DNA from: Cricetomys ansorgei
Taxonomy: Eukaryota > Chordata > Mammalia > Rodentia > Nesomyidae
Assembly: GCA_026225945.1 (NCBI GenBank)
Contig: JAMJFZ010000597.1
Coordinates: 917,501 to 981,500, forward strand
Length of the DNA stretch: 64,000 bases
Direction: 5' to 3'
In this document: piece after piece, positions 11,343-22,618 of the stretch
How the letters are laid out: the number at the start of each line of letters is the position of its first letter
Position numbering within the stretch: position 1 is the stretch's first letter
Translations under genes and position numbers: made by a program
The notes under the pieces: model-generated
What the model saw: only the letters and a program-made list of their open reading frames with translations
Told to the model about the DNA's origin: nothing
The model's database searches: none

Positions 11343-12939
11343 TTGCACAGGCAGCCATGCAGGCAAAACACACGCACACAAAGTAAAATTAAATACATTT
11401 TTAAAAAACAAAGAAGTGTAGAGAATGAAAAGGACAAGGAGATGGGAGTTGGAAAAGATATGGTATAGCGAGTACTTTTAGATAGGACCACACCATTTTG
11501 AAAAGCTCTTCCTTAAATATGCTTTTCTAATTTTTTTCTCTTCTCACCCTCACACTAGATTTGGCATACAGGTTTCAGGCTGACAGACTATCTTTCTACC
11601 CCAACAAAGAGCAATCAAACATAGCCAGACTGCAAGCATGGACTATGCATTGCCAAACAATCACAGGGCATACATAAGTCTTCATATAAGTGTATGAGAA
11701 GGGACCATCTCTTTGCCTTGTGTGACTGATATTTCTTTAGCGTCCCTGCCATGCTGCTGTGTGCTTGTCTGTCTATGGCATAAATAACTTTTCAAATAAA
11801 TATTATATGAAAATGACAGCCCCTCCTTAAGCCTCTAACCTGAAACTTTTCAAAATATGGCTGAACTTAATGACATACTAGTGTGGAAATATCTTTATGA
11901 AACTTATTAATATTTATAATGTCTATATGTATTTTTGGGAAATTAGTAAGAGGCCATTGGACGTGTTTTACAGAAGGGGAGATACAATACAGTGGTTTAA
12001 ATGGCTCAAGGATGGTGATGCACTGTATGTGTGTGTGTTAAGTATTGTGGGGCATGAAACAGCAGGGTAGAGAAGGGAATAAATATACGAAGGGATAACT
12101 AACACTGAAGATCTTCAAAAAGTCATTAGAATACCTACTACTGTGGGTGCTTTCTAAAATATTTATTCACCCATATTTTAAAAGAGTTAAAATGGAGTTA
12201 CTCAGGGAATGCTCAATCATTATTATAGATATTACAGACTGACAAATAAAAAGCACAGTGGAAAAGCTGCATTACCATTTTTGGAGGTATTGGGCAGTGG
12301 GTCCTACAGACCACCAGATATTATAGGTCATGGTCAATGCTCTCATTTACTTTCTAGAACTTGGTGGTTAGGCCTTATTGAGTCTTGAGTCTTAGAACTT
12401 GGATAGATCATGCTGAAATGTGCTTTGGAGCGTCATCCTTATTGGCTAGCTTTCGTAGTGCTGGAAGGTACCAAACATGCTACTGGATTCTGTGTGCTTT
12501 TTGGCTTCAGAGAATGACCTAACTCGGCTGATCAGGAAATGAAGAAATGACAGATACACAGACACACATACAGAAAAGCTGAGATCAGGTAGGCTATGTT
12601 CGCTCTAATGGAAGGCACCAATTGCAGTCCAGAAATTCAACATTTTTGTTTTATACATCTGAAGGAAGAGGCAGCTTTATCTAATCTTGGTAGGAAGTCT
12701 TTGTAGGGGAGCAGTCTCAGAGTGCAATCATCCAGGAGGAGGAAGCTATGGTAGATAACTTCTGTATTCACTGTCAACCTTTGCACACACAATATAAGTG
12801 CTTTGTCATTTTCCTTTGAGCCTCAGCAGCAGGGGACTGACATCCCATGGGTCTGAGATATTGGGGTTCTTGATGTGGTAGTCCCAGGTCGACAATACAC
12901 ATTCAGGATTTCATCTGCTCCTTAAACAGTTGGTCAACT
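11343..12939. other. Gene-free stretch unique to the left copy
   Basis: It begins with a SINE 3'-tail fragment (11345-11395, 'gccatgcaggcaaaacac' and an A-rich run). The remainder, including 12280-12900, matches neither the right-hand block nor a repeat I recognise. No convincing exon or open frame was seen. Confidence 0.5.
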
Positions 12940-12949
12940 GTTCCTCTGC

Positions 12950-13020
12950 TACACGCACACACACAGACACACACAGACACACACAGACACACACAGACAC
13001 ACACAGACACACACACACAA
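12950..13020. repeat. Minisatellite (GACACACACA)n
   Basis: CA-rich tandem array with a 10-base unit (gacacacaca) repeated about five to six times, flanked by plain CA. Confidence 0.9.
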
Positions 13021-14460
13021 ATAACCTTCAATCTTACACATCAGAAATCCTTGTTACCTAAACTAATGACCTTCCTGGGAATCTGGAAGGACACGTCTTC
13101 TGGTGCATTAGTGACATAAATCTAATAAGAGTAAACAATCATTGTCTTAGCAGACTTAAGTTCTCATCAAGATGATACCCAAACCTGATACCATTTCTAG
13201 AACCTGTAGCTAGACACATTGTAGGTTCTAGGGGAGAACCTATTTCTACTGTTCTGCTAAATGGATGTAGTATAAACTCACTCCTGAATGACTTAACATT
13301 ACACCCATATATTAGTGCATCTCTCAGGCATCATCAGAGGAGCTTCCTTTTGCAGCAGGCAGCAATTAACAGAGAGACTTGCAGCTCGTCGGAGTTCAGA
13401 GAATAAGAGACTATGGAGTTCTCAGCCCTAACTGGAACATCTATATCTATACCTTCACCTTCCAGGACTCAGTGATCCTTACAGGAGATGAGGCAGAAAG
13501 ATGGTAAGAGCCAGACATGATATTTAACTGCAAAGAAACTGTTTCTGGACACAATAGTGGCAGTGAATATGTGAACTCACAACAGTTGTGACAGCATGCA
13601 CTAAATTTGCACAAACCAAATCCCAAGGTAATCCCAGTATGGAAAACAGAGGTAGGCACAAAGTTTCGCTGCTAGCTGAGGAGCTATTGATATTTGAAAG
13701 CTGCTGGGAGTGAGAGTTTTTCTCTAAAGGTGTGGCCCTTGGTATGATGACCATGGTGCAGTGGATTGCTACACACCCAAGAGTATACAGGTAACACAGA
13801 TTGGACTTGATGGGTTTGGAACAAAAAAAAATAGAGGGCACAAAGCTGGGTCAATAGAGAAGGGAAGTGCATCTGTGAAGAGGTGACAGAAATAGACAAG
13901 TATAATCGAAATGCATTGTATGAAATTGCCAAAAACACTTAATAAATACTGATAAGAACAAAAGTTTCAATTGAATATCAACTTAAATGTAAAGAATAAA
14001 ACTACAGTTCCTTAAAAAGTAAATGAGGAGAAATATTAGATTTTCTTGGTATGACTATAACATTTTAGATACAAACCAAATGGAATACAGCATTGATTGG
14101 TGAGCATTACAAGTTGTATCTAAACTGCTACCCCAAAGGAACATGCTAAGGGGCTTAGAACCCATCTGCTGCTCCTCCTGGGAGTTGACATAAATCTTAA
14201 GAAATGGGGCTTAGTTGGAAGACATAGTTCATTCAAAGCAAGCCTTAGAGTGGTGGAATCTGTTTTTTTTTCCTATTTGTCACTCTGTCTGTCTGTGTCT
14301 TTTGTTTATAATTGGATGATTACCTTTCCTTTGCCCCACATTTGCACGATGGTGATGTGGCGTATCACAGATCCATAGCAATGGAACCCGCTGGTCATGG
14401 ATTGAATTCTCAGATACTTTGAGCAACATAAGGTGTTCCTCCTTCATGGTGAGTTTCATA
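13021..14460. other. Gene-free stretch
   Basis: No recognised gene or repeat. Overlapping minus-strand frames at 13447-13938 (70-105 codons) resemble no protein I know and start or end arbitrarily. Confidence 0.5.
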
Positions 14461-14479
14461 CATATTTAGTAACAGCAAT

Positions 14480-14760
14480 AAAAAAAACTAACACCATTCA
14501 ACTTTGCTAAAAATAAAAATTTCTGCTCTGTGAAAGGCAAAATGAAGAGAACAGGAAGCAAATTCATGGGCTCAGAGAAAATATAAATATCTAATAAAGT
14601 AGTTTCATTCAAAACACAAGTAACTTTTAAAAACCAATAGCATGAAAATGAACAACACAATTAAAGACTAGGTCAAAGACTCTAACCAGCTCTTCACAAA
14701 GAAAATTTCAAGATTGTTCATAGGTTTAGGAATCAATATTTTTACATGATGTGTCATTTT
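14480..14760 (+). mobile_element. Old LINE-1 ORF2 3' fragment, sense
   Basis: Degraded ORF2 C-terminal text, including a 'ctgctctgtgaaaggca' motif and 'gtcaaagactctaaccag' followed by 'cttcacaaagaaaat'. It has no long frame. Confidence 0.6.
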
Positions 14761-14883
14761 AGAAATGCAAAATGAGAGCAAATATGAAATATTGCTATTA
14801 TTAAATTGATCAACATCTGTGTTCCTGACAATAGGCAATGCTTAAGAGGAAGTGAAGTGAGTCGTGTGACTTCTAATAGGTTA

Positions 14884-15062
14884 ACATCATTTTTGTTTGT
14901 TTGCTTGTTTGTATTTTGGTTTTCGAGGCAGTGTTTTTCAGTTGTAACTCTGGCTGTCCTGGAACTCATTCTGTAGACCAGGCTGATCTTGAACCCTCAG
15001 CGATCTGCCTGCTTCTCCCTCCTGAGTGCTGGAATTAATGATGTGCACCACCACTAACTGGT
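14884..15062 (-). mobile_element. B1 SINE, antisense
   Basis: Complement of B1 preceded by a TTTG-rich tail: 'gaggcagtgtttttcag', 'ctggctgtcctggaactcat', 'agaccaggctgatcttgaac', 'ctcctgagtgctggaatta'. It is diverged. Confidence 0.92.
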
Positions 15063-16198
15063 GGGTTAACATCATTAAAGAAGATATTTGGGGTTTTATA
15101 AAAACTAAACATTTATTGTAGAGCAAACAATCATAGTTCTTGATATATTCACAAATAAGATGAAAACTTACGTTCACAGAAACATCTGCATGCCAACTGC
15201 ATTGAAGCTGTATTCACATTTGTAACTAAGAGGGATGTAACCAAGATGCCTATTCATGAGCTTTAATCTGAAAAGTTCTTAATGGGCTCATGTGTGGGAA
15301 CACGTGTTCTCCAGTTGGTGGCGTTGGTGGACTTAGAAACTGTTCTTGTTAAAAAACACTGACTACCCTTTTGCCCACAAGATAACTGAAGCAGGATAAA
15401 AGCCTGTCTCTGTTTCATTGCATGAATGTATTTTGGCTGAAGGAACAGAGATAAGTTATTGTCCATTATATTTCATCTTGTAAGATATTGAATCCCAGAA
15501 GAGGAAAGCCTAGAGGGATAAACTACCCACCACTTAGATGAGGAGATTTTTTTCATGAGTGCTGGGCTCCATTCTCTGTGATGGATGCATAGGTGAACAA
15601 CTTGACAATTTATGGGACCACCTTACTGGAATCGCCACCTTCTAGAGCTGAGACATCCATGGATCCATGAGGTTCAGAATCATTACCAGACCAGTTTTGC
15701 TCAATTATTGCATACTTTTTGCTTTCTATTTGAATCTAAGTCTCTCATGCCAATTCCCTGAAGATGGGTTTAGGGACCGATGGTCTGCTCTATTTGTTCT
15801 TCTCATCATGACCACATAGAGTAAATCTCCTGTTTTTTTTAAAATTTAATTAATTAATTTATTTTTTACATCACTGTACATCTCTTGCCCTGGTCTCCTC
15901 GTGCTAATACCTTTAGAACTTCTTGTTCACTGGCCCTTATCTCCAGATCTTTGGTCAGATTCTTAGTGCAAAAATTACTTTTGACAGAAATGACTTCCTT
16001 CCAATGTGAATTAAAAGTATAAACTACTGGACATAGGACCATACTTCATTGAAAGACTTAGATGAGACCACTGTCTCCTGCTTTCCCTTTTAACATAAGA
16101 CAGGCCATGAATAGCTCATTAATGTTCCAGTTCATTTCTTCATAAAAGATAAGTGGAATTATTTACTCTACACATACTGATCTGTTAGAAGTAAATAA
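15063..16198. other. Gene-free stretch
   Basis: AT-rich, with a TTAA-rich patch at 15835-15870. No gene or clear repeat was recognised. Confidence 0.5.
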
Positions 16199-16734
16199 GT
16201 GTGGGACTCCTGGGGGCTGGAGAGTTGCAAAGGTTGAGGCCAAAAAGTGCCCCTGCCCTCTGGAAGGGAGAAGCGGGCTGAGACGCTGGGGCAGCCTTCT
16301 CCTCTCCTAGTCCACCGAGGTCCCTAGCCAAAAAATATTAGTTATAACTTGCTTGCTTCACGGAAGCTAAAGGGGACATGTTTACCTGTATTGTAGCCAT
16401 ATCCACCCATTGGGTGGGCCTATTGCTTTCCCGCCTCTGGTGCACCCGCCCTGCCTATGCTAATTAGGCTTCTCCCCACCTGGAATAGCGGGAACCCGCC
16501 TTTCCAGGGAAGATATTTAAACAGGGAAGGGCTGATAATAAATGAGTTTTGTGTCCACCAGACACAGTCTCCCGAGCCTTCTCTGCGCTTGATATTTCCC
16601 AGGTCCTCTGGGTGGACACGAAAGGTCACGGACCCCAATTCCTGCTGCTTGGGTCTAGGTCCATTTGCCTGGCCAGCCGACGATCCTAGACTGCTGCTGG
16701 TGGGATATCAGCTGCCGTCCAGAACCCGAACACA
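16199..16734 (+). mobile_element. Candidate solo retroviral LTR
   Basis: A GC-richer island in AT-rich surroundings with LTR-like order. It starts TGTGGGACTC and has a TATA-like 'gatatttaaac' at about 16512. A poly(A) signal 'aataaa' follows at about 16537, then a U5-like tail ending near 'cccgaacaca'. No internal viral sequence is adjacent, hence solo. A SINE tail (16755-16870, 'gtcgtctgacttccatgtgt') follows directly. Exact ends and a target-site duplication could not be established; the family was not identified, though the layout suggests a class II LTR. Confidence 0.5.
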
Positions 16735-16754
16735 GAGACCGACCCCTGGAACCA

Positions 16755-16870
16755 ACACATGTAAAAGGAGAGACGATAGTTCACAGATGTGTCGTCTGAC
16801 TTCCATGTGTGTGCTTTCCCCATCACACAAAACCCACACAATAACAATAAAAATACATTAAAAATGTGAC
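16755..16870 (+). mobile_element. B4-type SINE 3' fragment, sense
   Basis: 'gtaaaaggagagacgat' followed by 'gtctgacttccatgtgt' and an A/C-rich tail with 'aataaaaata' matches the 3' half of B4/RSINE1-type SINEs. Confidence 0.6.
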
Positions 16871-17546
16871 AAGATCCCTTACTGTTCAGCTTTTGAGGTG
16901 CGAGTAGACCTGACTCTTGGATTATTTTCCTGTTGCAGAAGTCCCTTCCAGTGTCTCCAACGATCCTTTCAAAGAAGGCTTCTCCTGGTCTTGTTTCCAT
17001 TTGGTTGTATAAATCACCAAGGTATTTCTAGTGAAGAATATGTATCCTTTCTTCTCCCATACCGTGTTTTGGGGGTAATAGTTTTAACAGTAGGCAGGAA
17101 TGTGGACTTAGGATAACTCCGTAATGTTTACAAATTTCTGAAAATGACAAAGTTATTGGGCTAGTTCTCTCTCTTTCCCTATCCCAAATCACTAGGTTTC
17201 ACTTTTGGTCCGCTTTATCATGCCGTGAGAGAAGGAACAGAAAGTATTGTTTTGCCTACTCTCTCAAGTCATTTCCCTCAATTTTTATTGACTCATCTCT
17301 TTTCATGACATGCTAATGTCAAAAGAGAGGTACATGCTAAGTCCCCCTCCACTTCAGTTTACCCATGATCACTTGCAAAAAAGTAATGTGCTTATCTGAA
17401 AAGAATAATCCAGGCAGCTTCTGGATCCAGGAGGTAAAGGTCTCAGGGCCAACTAAACCTTGTAAGAAAACAAGAACCTCAATGTTTGAAGAGGAAGACT
17501 GACCAGTGAGATCCTGCTTCTTCTTGAGTCACATAAAATGTCTTCC
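16871..17546. other. Gene-free stretch upstream of the ERV
   Basis: No recognised gene or repeat. It ends at the presumed start of the 5' LTR. Confidence 0.5.
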
Positions 17547-17910
17547 TGTTATGACCACACCCGAGATCCAGTGACACTCCCACCTTCTGTGGCCAGGTAT
17601 CAGAATAGTGCCCTACTGCCCCAGCCACATGTCCTACTTCATCAGCAGGGGACTGGTGCCTAACCCATACAGCCCAGGTGGACTATGGGCTGGCTCTCTC
17701 TGCCCCTCTCTCTGTCTCTCTCTCTTTCTCCCCTCTGCCCAGTGCCTCTCACTCTGCTCTCTCTCTCTCTCTTTCTCTCTTTCTGCTTTCTGTCATAGGA
17801 TCCTGTTCTACTTGACTCAGCTCTCCCCTCCCAATACATCTTTGCTAAAACTCAGCATCCACATGCCTAAACTCTGTTCTCTACCTCCACAAATATAAAG
17901 AATTATTACA
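17547..17910 (+). mobile_element. ERV 5' LTR, left copy
   Basis: It starts TGTTATGACC and ends TTATTACA (TG...CA). It contains 'ccagtgacactccca', 'tatcagaatagtgcccta', 'catcagcaggggactggtg', a CT-rich microsatellite (17698-17790) and the terminal motif 'aaagaattattaca'. The same order occurs in the 3' LTR at 22166-22618, but the two differ markedly. The insertion is therefore old. Only the last ~70 bases of its counterpart survive in the right copy. Confidence 0.85.
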
Positions 17911-20900
17911 TTGGTGTCCTGTGACTCAGATCACAGATTTAGAAGGCTTGAAACAGTAATATCTTGTGTACATCAGATAAGATGTGAATTCCCCTGAATC
18001 TGCCCTCAACAGCTGAGCACTAGCTGCCTTGAGTTATTTTTTTTAACTTCAAGTTGTTTGTTTGTTTATTTTTTCCTTCTTCCTAGTTGCTTTCCTAGAA
18101 AACTCATTTCTCAGAGTCCGGTATTTCATCTTTGGCTCATTCTGAAGACCTGATATCAGGCTCCAGAACTCCTCGGGCTAGTATGCCCTGACCTCCTGCC
18201 TGTTTAGTGACTACTGATCAGAGCAGCCTAGGTCTATATTGCTGTCTTTTCTCATTCCCATGGGGTGCATCGGGATGAATATTGATCATATAGTTCATGG
18301 GAAATGCTGGCTACCCCAAAACTCTTCCCTTTCCCTCCTGACTCTACTCAGAGGCTAGCCTGCTGATGGTAGTTGCTACGGACAAAAACCAAAAACCAAA
18401 ACCAAACTTCATTTGACCTCATTTTACTCTCCCCTTTAATATCTTTCTCTTTCCTTTTGTTCTAGTTTAACTCTAAAACCTTTCCTAAGCCATTTTTATG
18501 ATGCTAACACCACGCACAGGGCTCATGGCCCAACACCATCTTTTCTCTTCCAACGTTAAAAGAAAATGGCCCCGAGCTCCTAATGTAAGAATCAACAGAT
18601 GATTTAGATCTTATTGGATTGTGATTGCTGTTTCTCTCTTTAAATGAAAGAATGCTTTGTTTTTGATATTACTGGAACACAGCTGAGAGAATTTAAATTT
18701 TAAGAGTAAATGTTGCAGTTAATATTCTTAAAAAATAACTTTTAAATTCATAAGACTATGGGACATTTTAAATCTATAAACTGTTTTTAAACTGTTTCAT
18801 ATTACAATATATTTATTCTTCTCTTCTCACTTAAGGTCAGCCTTGAAAATATGTTTGTAACCACCAATGCTTTTACTAACTGTCAACATCAAGCTTCTAT
18901 AAAATTACATGATAAAAACAGGTATGTTTGATAAATAAGGTTTACAAATTCCTGGGGTCTATTCAGGTTCACAGTAATATTTCCTTAAGCTTTAGTTGGA
19001 TAATCTGAGTTATGTAAAGATTGATATCCTATGTTGTATACCAGTTCCTCTATGAACATTTTTCAGGCTCACAGTAATATTTGTTTAAGCTTTATCTATT
19101 TAGATAATCTGAGTTATACAAAAATTCTATAACTGTACACTACACAGTAAAAGTAATGCTTCCAGTTGCCCTATGAACACCATTTTTGTATTATGTTGGT
19201 AATATTAAATTGATATTATTATCTGTAACATCCTAATTTGTAATATCCTAATTCTATTCTTTATAAGACTAATGCTATTTAATATGTAATAATCATTAGA
19301 TTATTGAAACATTAATCATTGTTTTATATTGGTTATATATCAAATATACATTATCTATTGTATTATGTTGGTGATAATTAAATTAACATTATCTATAACA
19401 TCCTAATTCATAACATCTTAATTCTATTCTTTATAAGACTATGTGCTATATAATATGTAATAATTATTAGATAACTGATACATTATCTGTCACATATATA
19501 GTTATTAAACAATTGATATAGGACATTTAATAATATAATGCATTGTTAAATGTTATTTAATTTATATTATAATAATAATTATATTATTATTGTATATTAT
19601 TATATATTATGACATAAATTATTTAAATTATTATATAACCAATATATAACCAATATGTATATTATATGTATTATTATATGATAGTTAATAATAATTATTT
19701 TTGATTAATAATGGCTGATATTAATATCATTTATAATTGATTTTATATACTTATAATTGTGCAGAGTGCTAACTAATATTCTTTAAAATGTTCAGAAATA
19801 TACCTATAATCATACAGAGTGCTAACTAACATTCTTTAATGTATTCAAATATATACTTGTAATTATACAGAGTACTAATACAATTAATTCCAAAAATAAG
19901 TTTTATTTGGCCTCTTACTATATATTTTGTAGTCATACAAAATACTATTTAATTCCAAAAGTAAACTTCATTTAGCTCCGTATATGTTTTCAAACAAGTA
20001 ACTAAAAACCAATATATGTTTTATATATTATAGATATACTTAATAGACTATAGATATACTTAAGACATAGATTATAGTCCTCAAATCTTCCAAAGATCTG
20101 CTGAATATGGTATTTAAATGTTTAAGCTTACCTCAATAAAGAGTGGCTAATCCTAGCGATAACCCTTGAGGTCTGCAAGAAGTTAACAGGGCTCTACAAT
20201 GAAGAATCCACCTGGATCATGATAACACTAACCACCAGGAGAAACTGCCCTATGCCTCACCTGCCACCAGACTGCACTAACTGTGGACACATTTGGGTTG
20301 AATGCTTTACTCTGCCTAGCCAGGGTAAGACCAGTTTCCCCTAGTTCCTTTCCACAAGAAAAAACATTTCAAACTGGGCATCCAGAGGCCTGCACCATTC
20401 TGTATGACAGCTGGAGATCAAATATTATTCTGCTCCTATGCATCAGATGACGTCTGCCCCCAGCTAACCAGAGGAGCCTCAGGGGACTGCTAGGTGATGG
20501 ATCCCTGTCATTTTTAATTGATACATAGACCTTCTAGGTTCTATATTTTATCCTTCCTCAGATCTCTGATGCCTTGACAACTAACTATAGTTTTAAGAGC
20601 AACAAACATCTACCAGCTCCTCCCTTATAAGGCGTCAGCTGCCTTCTCATTTCTTTTCACATATAAAACGAGGCCTCTAGCTTAAAAGGACAGTTTGCCT
20701 TATTCCCAGACTCTAAGGAGGTAAACTCATCTAAAACGAATGGTTATTCAAAGGAGTTTGCCTTAGAGTGCCTACATCCCCCTCATGGTAAATTATTAGA
20801 TAAAGGTCTGTGCAAGTTCTGAGGACCTAAAATATGATTTAAGACATGTAGATACAGGTTATAAAGGTATTAGGATACATAAATGATTGGTTATATTTTG

Positions 20901-22165
20901 ATATCAAAAGCTCAGAGTTTTTAATTGATGAAACTCTGGACATGTGTTCTTAATGGCGTTTAGATAAGCTGGTACTACTATTATAGGATTCAGATTTCCT
21001 TTGGTTGTTTGTCTTCAAAATGTAGACTTGGAGATTCTTCTCACCAGGCTATAACATTCCTGTCCAGTTTTTATAACCAACTCTCTAGATACACAAAATG
21101 TTCATGCTTCTGGCCCAGGATCATGGCTTTTGATGACTCAAAGGTATGGGTCTGTTCCAACTGTTTTACAAACATCTATTAGCTACTTTCTCTATAATAT
21201 GTACTTTAGTATATTACATTAGCTATACTCAAAGGTTTGTGTCTATACTTCAGACAGATGACAAATAGTGATAACCTAAAATACCTATCTCTTTTTTAAA
21301 CTTAAATTTCTTGTGAGCTTCAGGAAGTTAACTTGATCTACCTCCCACAGGTCAGACTCTGGAATTAATCCCCCCCATCTGCTCAGTCCTGAGGGTATGA
21401 TTTATCTCTCTCTTCCCTGGACTTGGGAACCCTTCCCCTTCCCACTGCCAAGACTATGTACCTAAAAGTTCCAAGTGTAAGATTTTCCTTTAAGTTTCCT
21501 AAACTGAAACTCTGTCCCAAGCATATGTTTCAACAGATTTCTATTCAGCTGACAGGCACTTCCTGAAATCAGCTCTGTGCTCCAAACATCTGTGAGTCCT
21601 GGACTTACTGAGAGCTGATATGGACAGGTTCAGCAGATGCCACGCCTGTCCACTCAGCTGTATTGGTGAGCCAGATACTGCTGGTGAATGCACTCCAGCT
21701 TTTGACTAAATTACCTGCCTCTCTGGGGCCCTGACTACTATGCCCTGGTTTCAGCAGGAAGCAGTCTAAGAGAATATGACACCCCGTTTCGTCAGGGTGG
21801 AACTTTTATTCAAAAGAAAACTCCCTGACACTGGGGACATAATAACTTATGTAATGCTTTTTTTCATACCAAGAGGGGTACTTATGAAAAAGCCAAATAG
21901 CCCCAGCCTATCAACAGATAGATCTACCAGCTCAGATGGTTCTAAGTTCAGCCATCACAGGGCTTACATCACCATTGCCTTAATAGGATATAACTTCCCA
22001 CTCCTGATTTTTAGTCCAGCCACAGATCCTGGACACGTGAAACAACTAGCTTTTCATGGCCCCAACCAATGTTCCCACATTTTGGGGTTCTCAACAGAGA
22101 CCCCATTCCTACCTTACCAGTCAGGCTAATATTTTTCTTGCCTTTTCAATAACAAAAAGGGGTAG
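17911..22165 (+). mobile_element. Class I ERV interior, non-coding remnant, left copy
   Basis: Directly after the LTR is a primer-binding-like TGGTGTCCTGTGACTCAGAT, close to the complement of the tRNA-His 3' end allowing a two-base insertion; the right copy reads TGGTGTCGTGTGACTCAGAT. An AT-rich zone of nested tandem repeats (18960-19900) takes most of the 5' half. A shortened nucleocapsid-like knuckle (C-x2-C-x-H-x4-C) lies at 20273-20305. A protease-site remnant at 20508-20540 has Asp-Thr followed by TAG, and a second TAG three codons on. No reverse transcriptase or integrase was recognised. A polypurine tract (AAAAAGGGG) at 22154-22162 precedes the 3' LTR. Viral class is inferred from the primer site and the protease context; the element cannot encode viral proteins. 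A 117-codon frame at 21776-22129 near the 3' end is unidentified. Confidence 0.75.
18960..19900. repeat. Nested AT-rich tandem repeats inside the ERV
   Basis: Three separate tandem arrangements are visible. A ~100-base unit repeats at 18962 and 19062 ('ttcaggttcacagtaatat'/'ttcaggctcacagtaatat'). A ~168-base unit repeats at about 19190 and 19358 ('gtattatgttggtaatatt'/'gtattatgttggtgataatt'). A ~53-base unit repeats at about 19762, 19815 and 19868 ('cagagtgctaactaatattc' and variants). All recur at 58780-59720. Confidence 0.85.
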
Positions 22166-22429
22166 CGTTATGACAACACACCAGCTCCAGTGACACTCCA
22201 ACCTTCTGTGACCACGTATCAGAATAGTGCCCTACCTGCCCCCAGCCACCTGTCCTATGTCATCAGCAGGGGACTGGTGCCAATTCCCATATGACCCCAG
22301 TGGGCTTTGGGACAACTCTCTCTGTCCCTCTCTCTGACCCTCTTCTCCCTGACCCCTCTCTCTGCTCATCTCTCTTTGTCCCTCTCTGCCCTCTACCCAG
22401 TGCTCTTTGCCCCGTGCCTCTCACCCTAT

Positions 22430-22475
<46 letters not shown>

Positions 22476-22618
22476 CCTTCATCTGTCAACAGGATCTTGT
22501 TCTACCTGACTCAGGCTCCATAACCCTCCCTCATAACTAATAAACTTTTGAAAAACTCGCCAGTGTCCACACGTCTAAACTCTGTCAATTGCCTCCACAC
22601 CTATAAAGAGTTATTACA
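22166..22618 (+). mobile_element. ERV 3' LTR, left copy
   Basis: It follows the polypurine tract. The first base of the expected TG is mutated (CGTTATGAC), while the right copy keeps TG. It contains 'ccagtgacactccaacc', 'tatcagaatagtgccctacc', a long CT microsatellite (22430-22475), 'aataaacttttgaaa' (poly(A) signal AATAAA) and the end motif TTATTACA. It is nearly identical to 61974-62454. Confidence 0.88.

Noticed and set aside
13447..13938. Overlapping minus-strand frames of 70-105 codons
   Set aside because: They resemble no family, lack codon-usage or splice support, and lie in otherwise unremarkable intergenic DNA.
18960..19900. CRISPR-like or satellite array
   Set aside because: Units differ in length and sequence, spacers are absent, and the host is a mammal. 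It is repeated DNA within an ERV.
21776..22129. 117-codon frame with a 125-codon partner at 61582-61959, considered as a conserved ERV 3' gene
   Set aside because: Conservation is explained by the recent duplication. The C-terminal frames differ between the copies by an indel, and I recognise no env or accessory protein in it.
22291..22540. Leu/Ser-rich frames, also at 17608-17898 and 62035-62376
   Set aside because: They read through the CT microsatellite in the LTRs.
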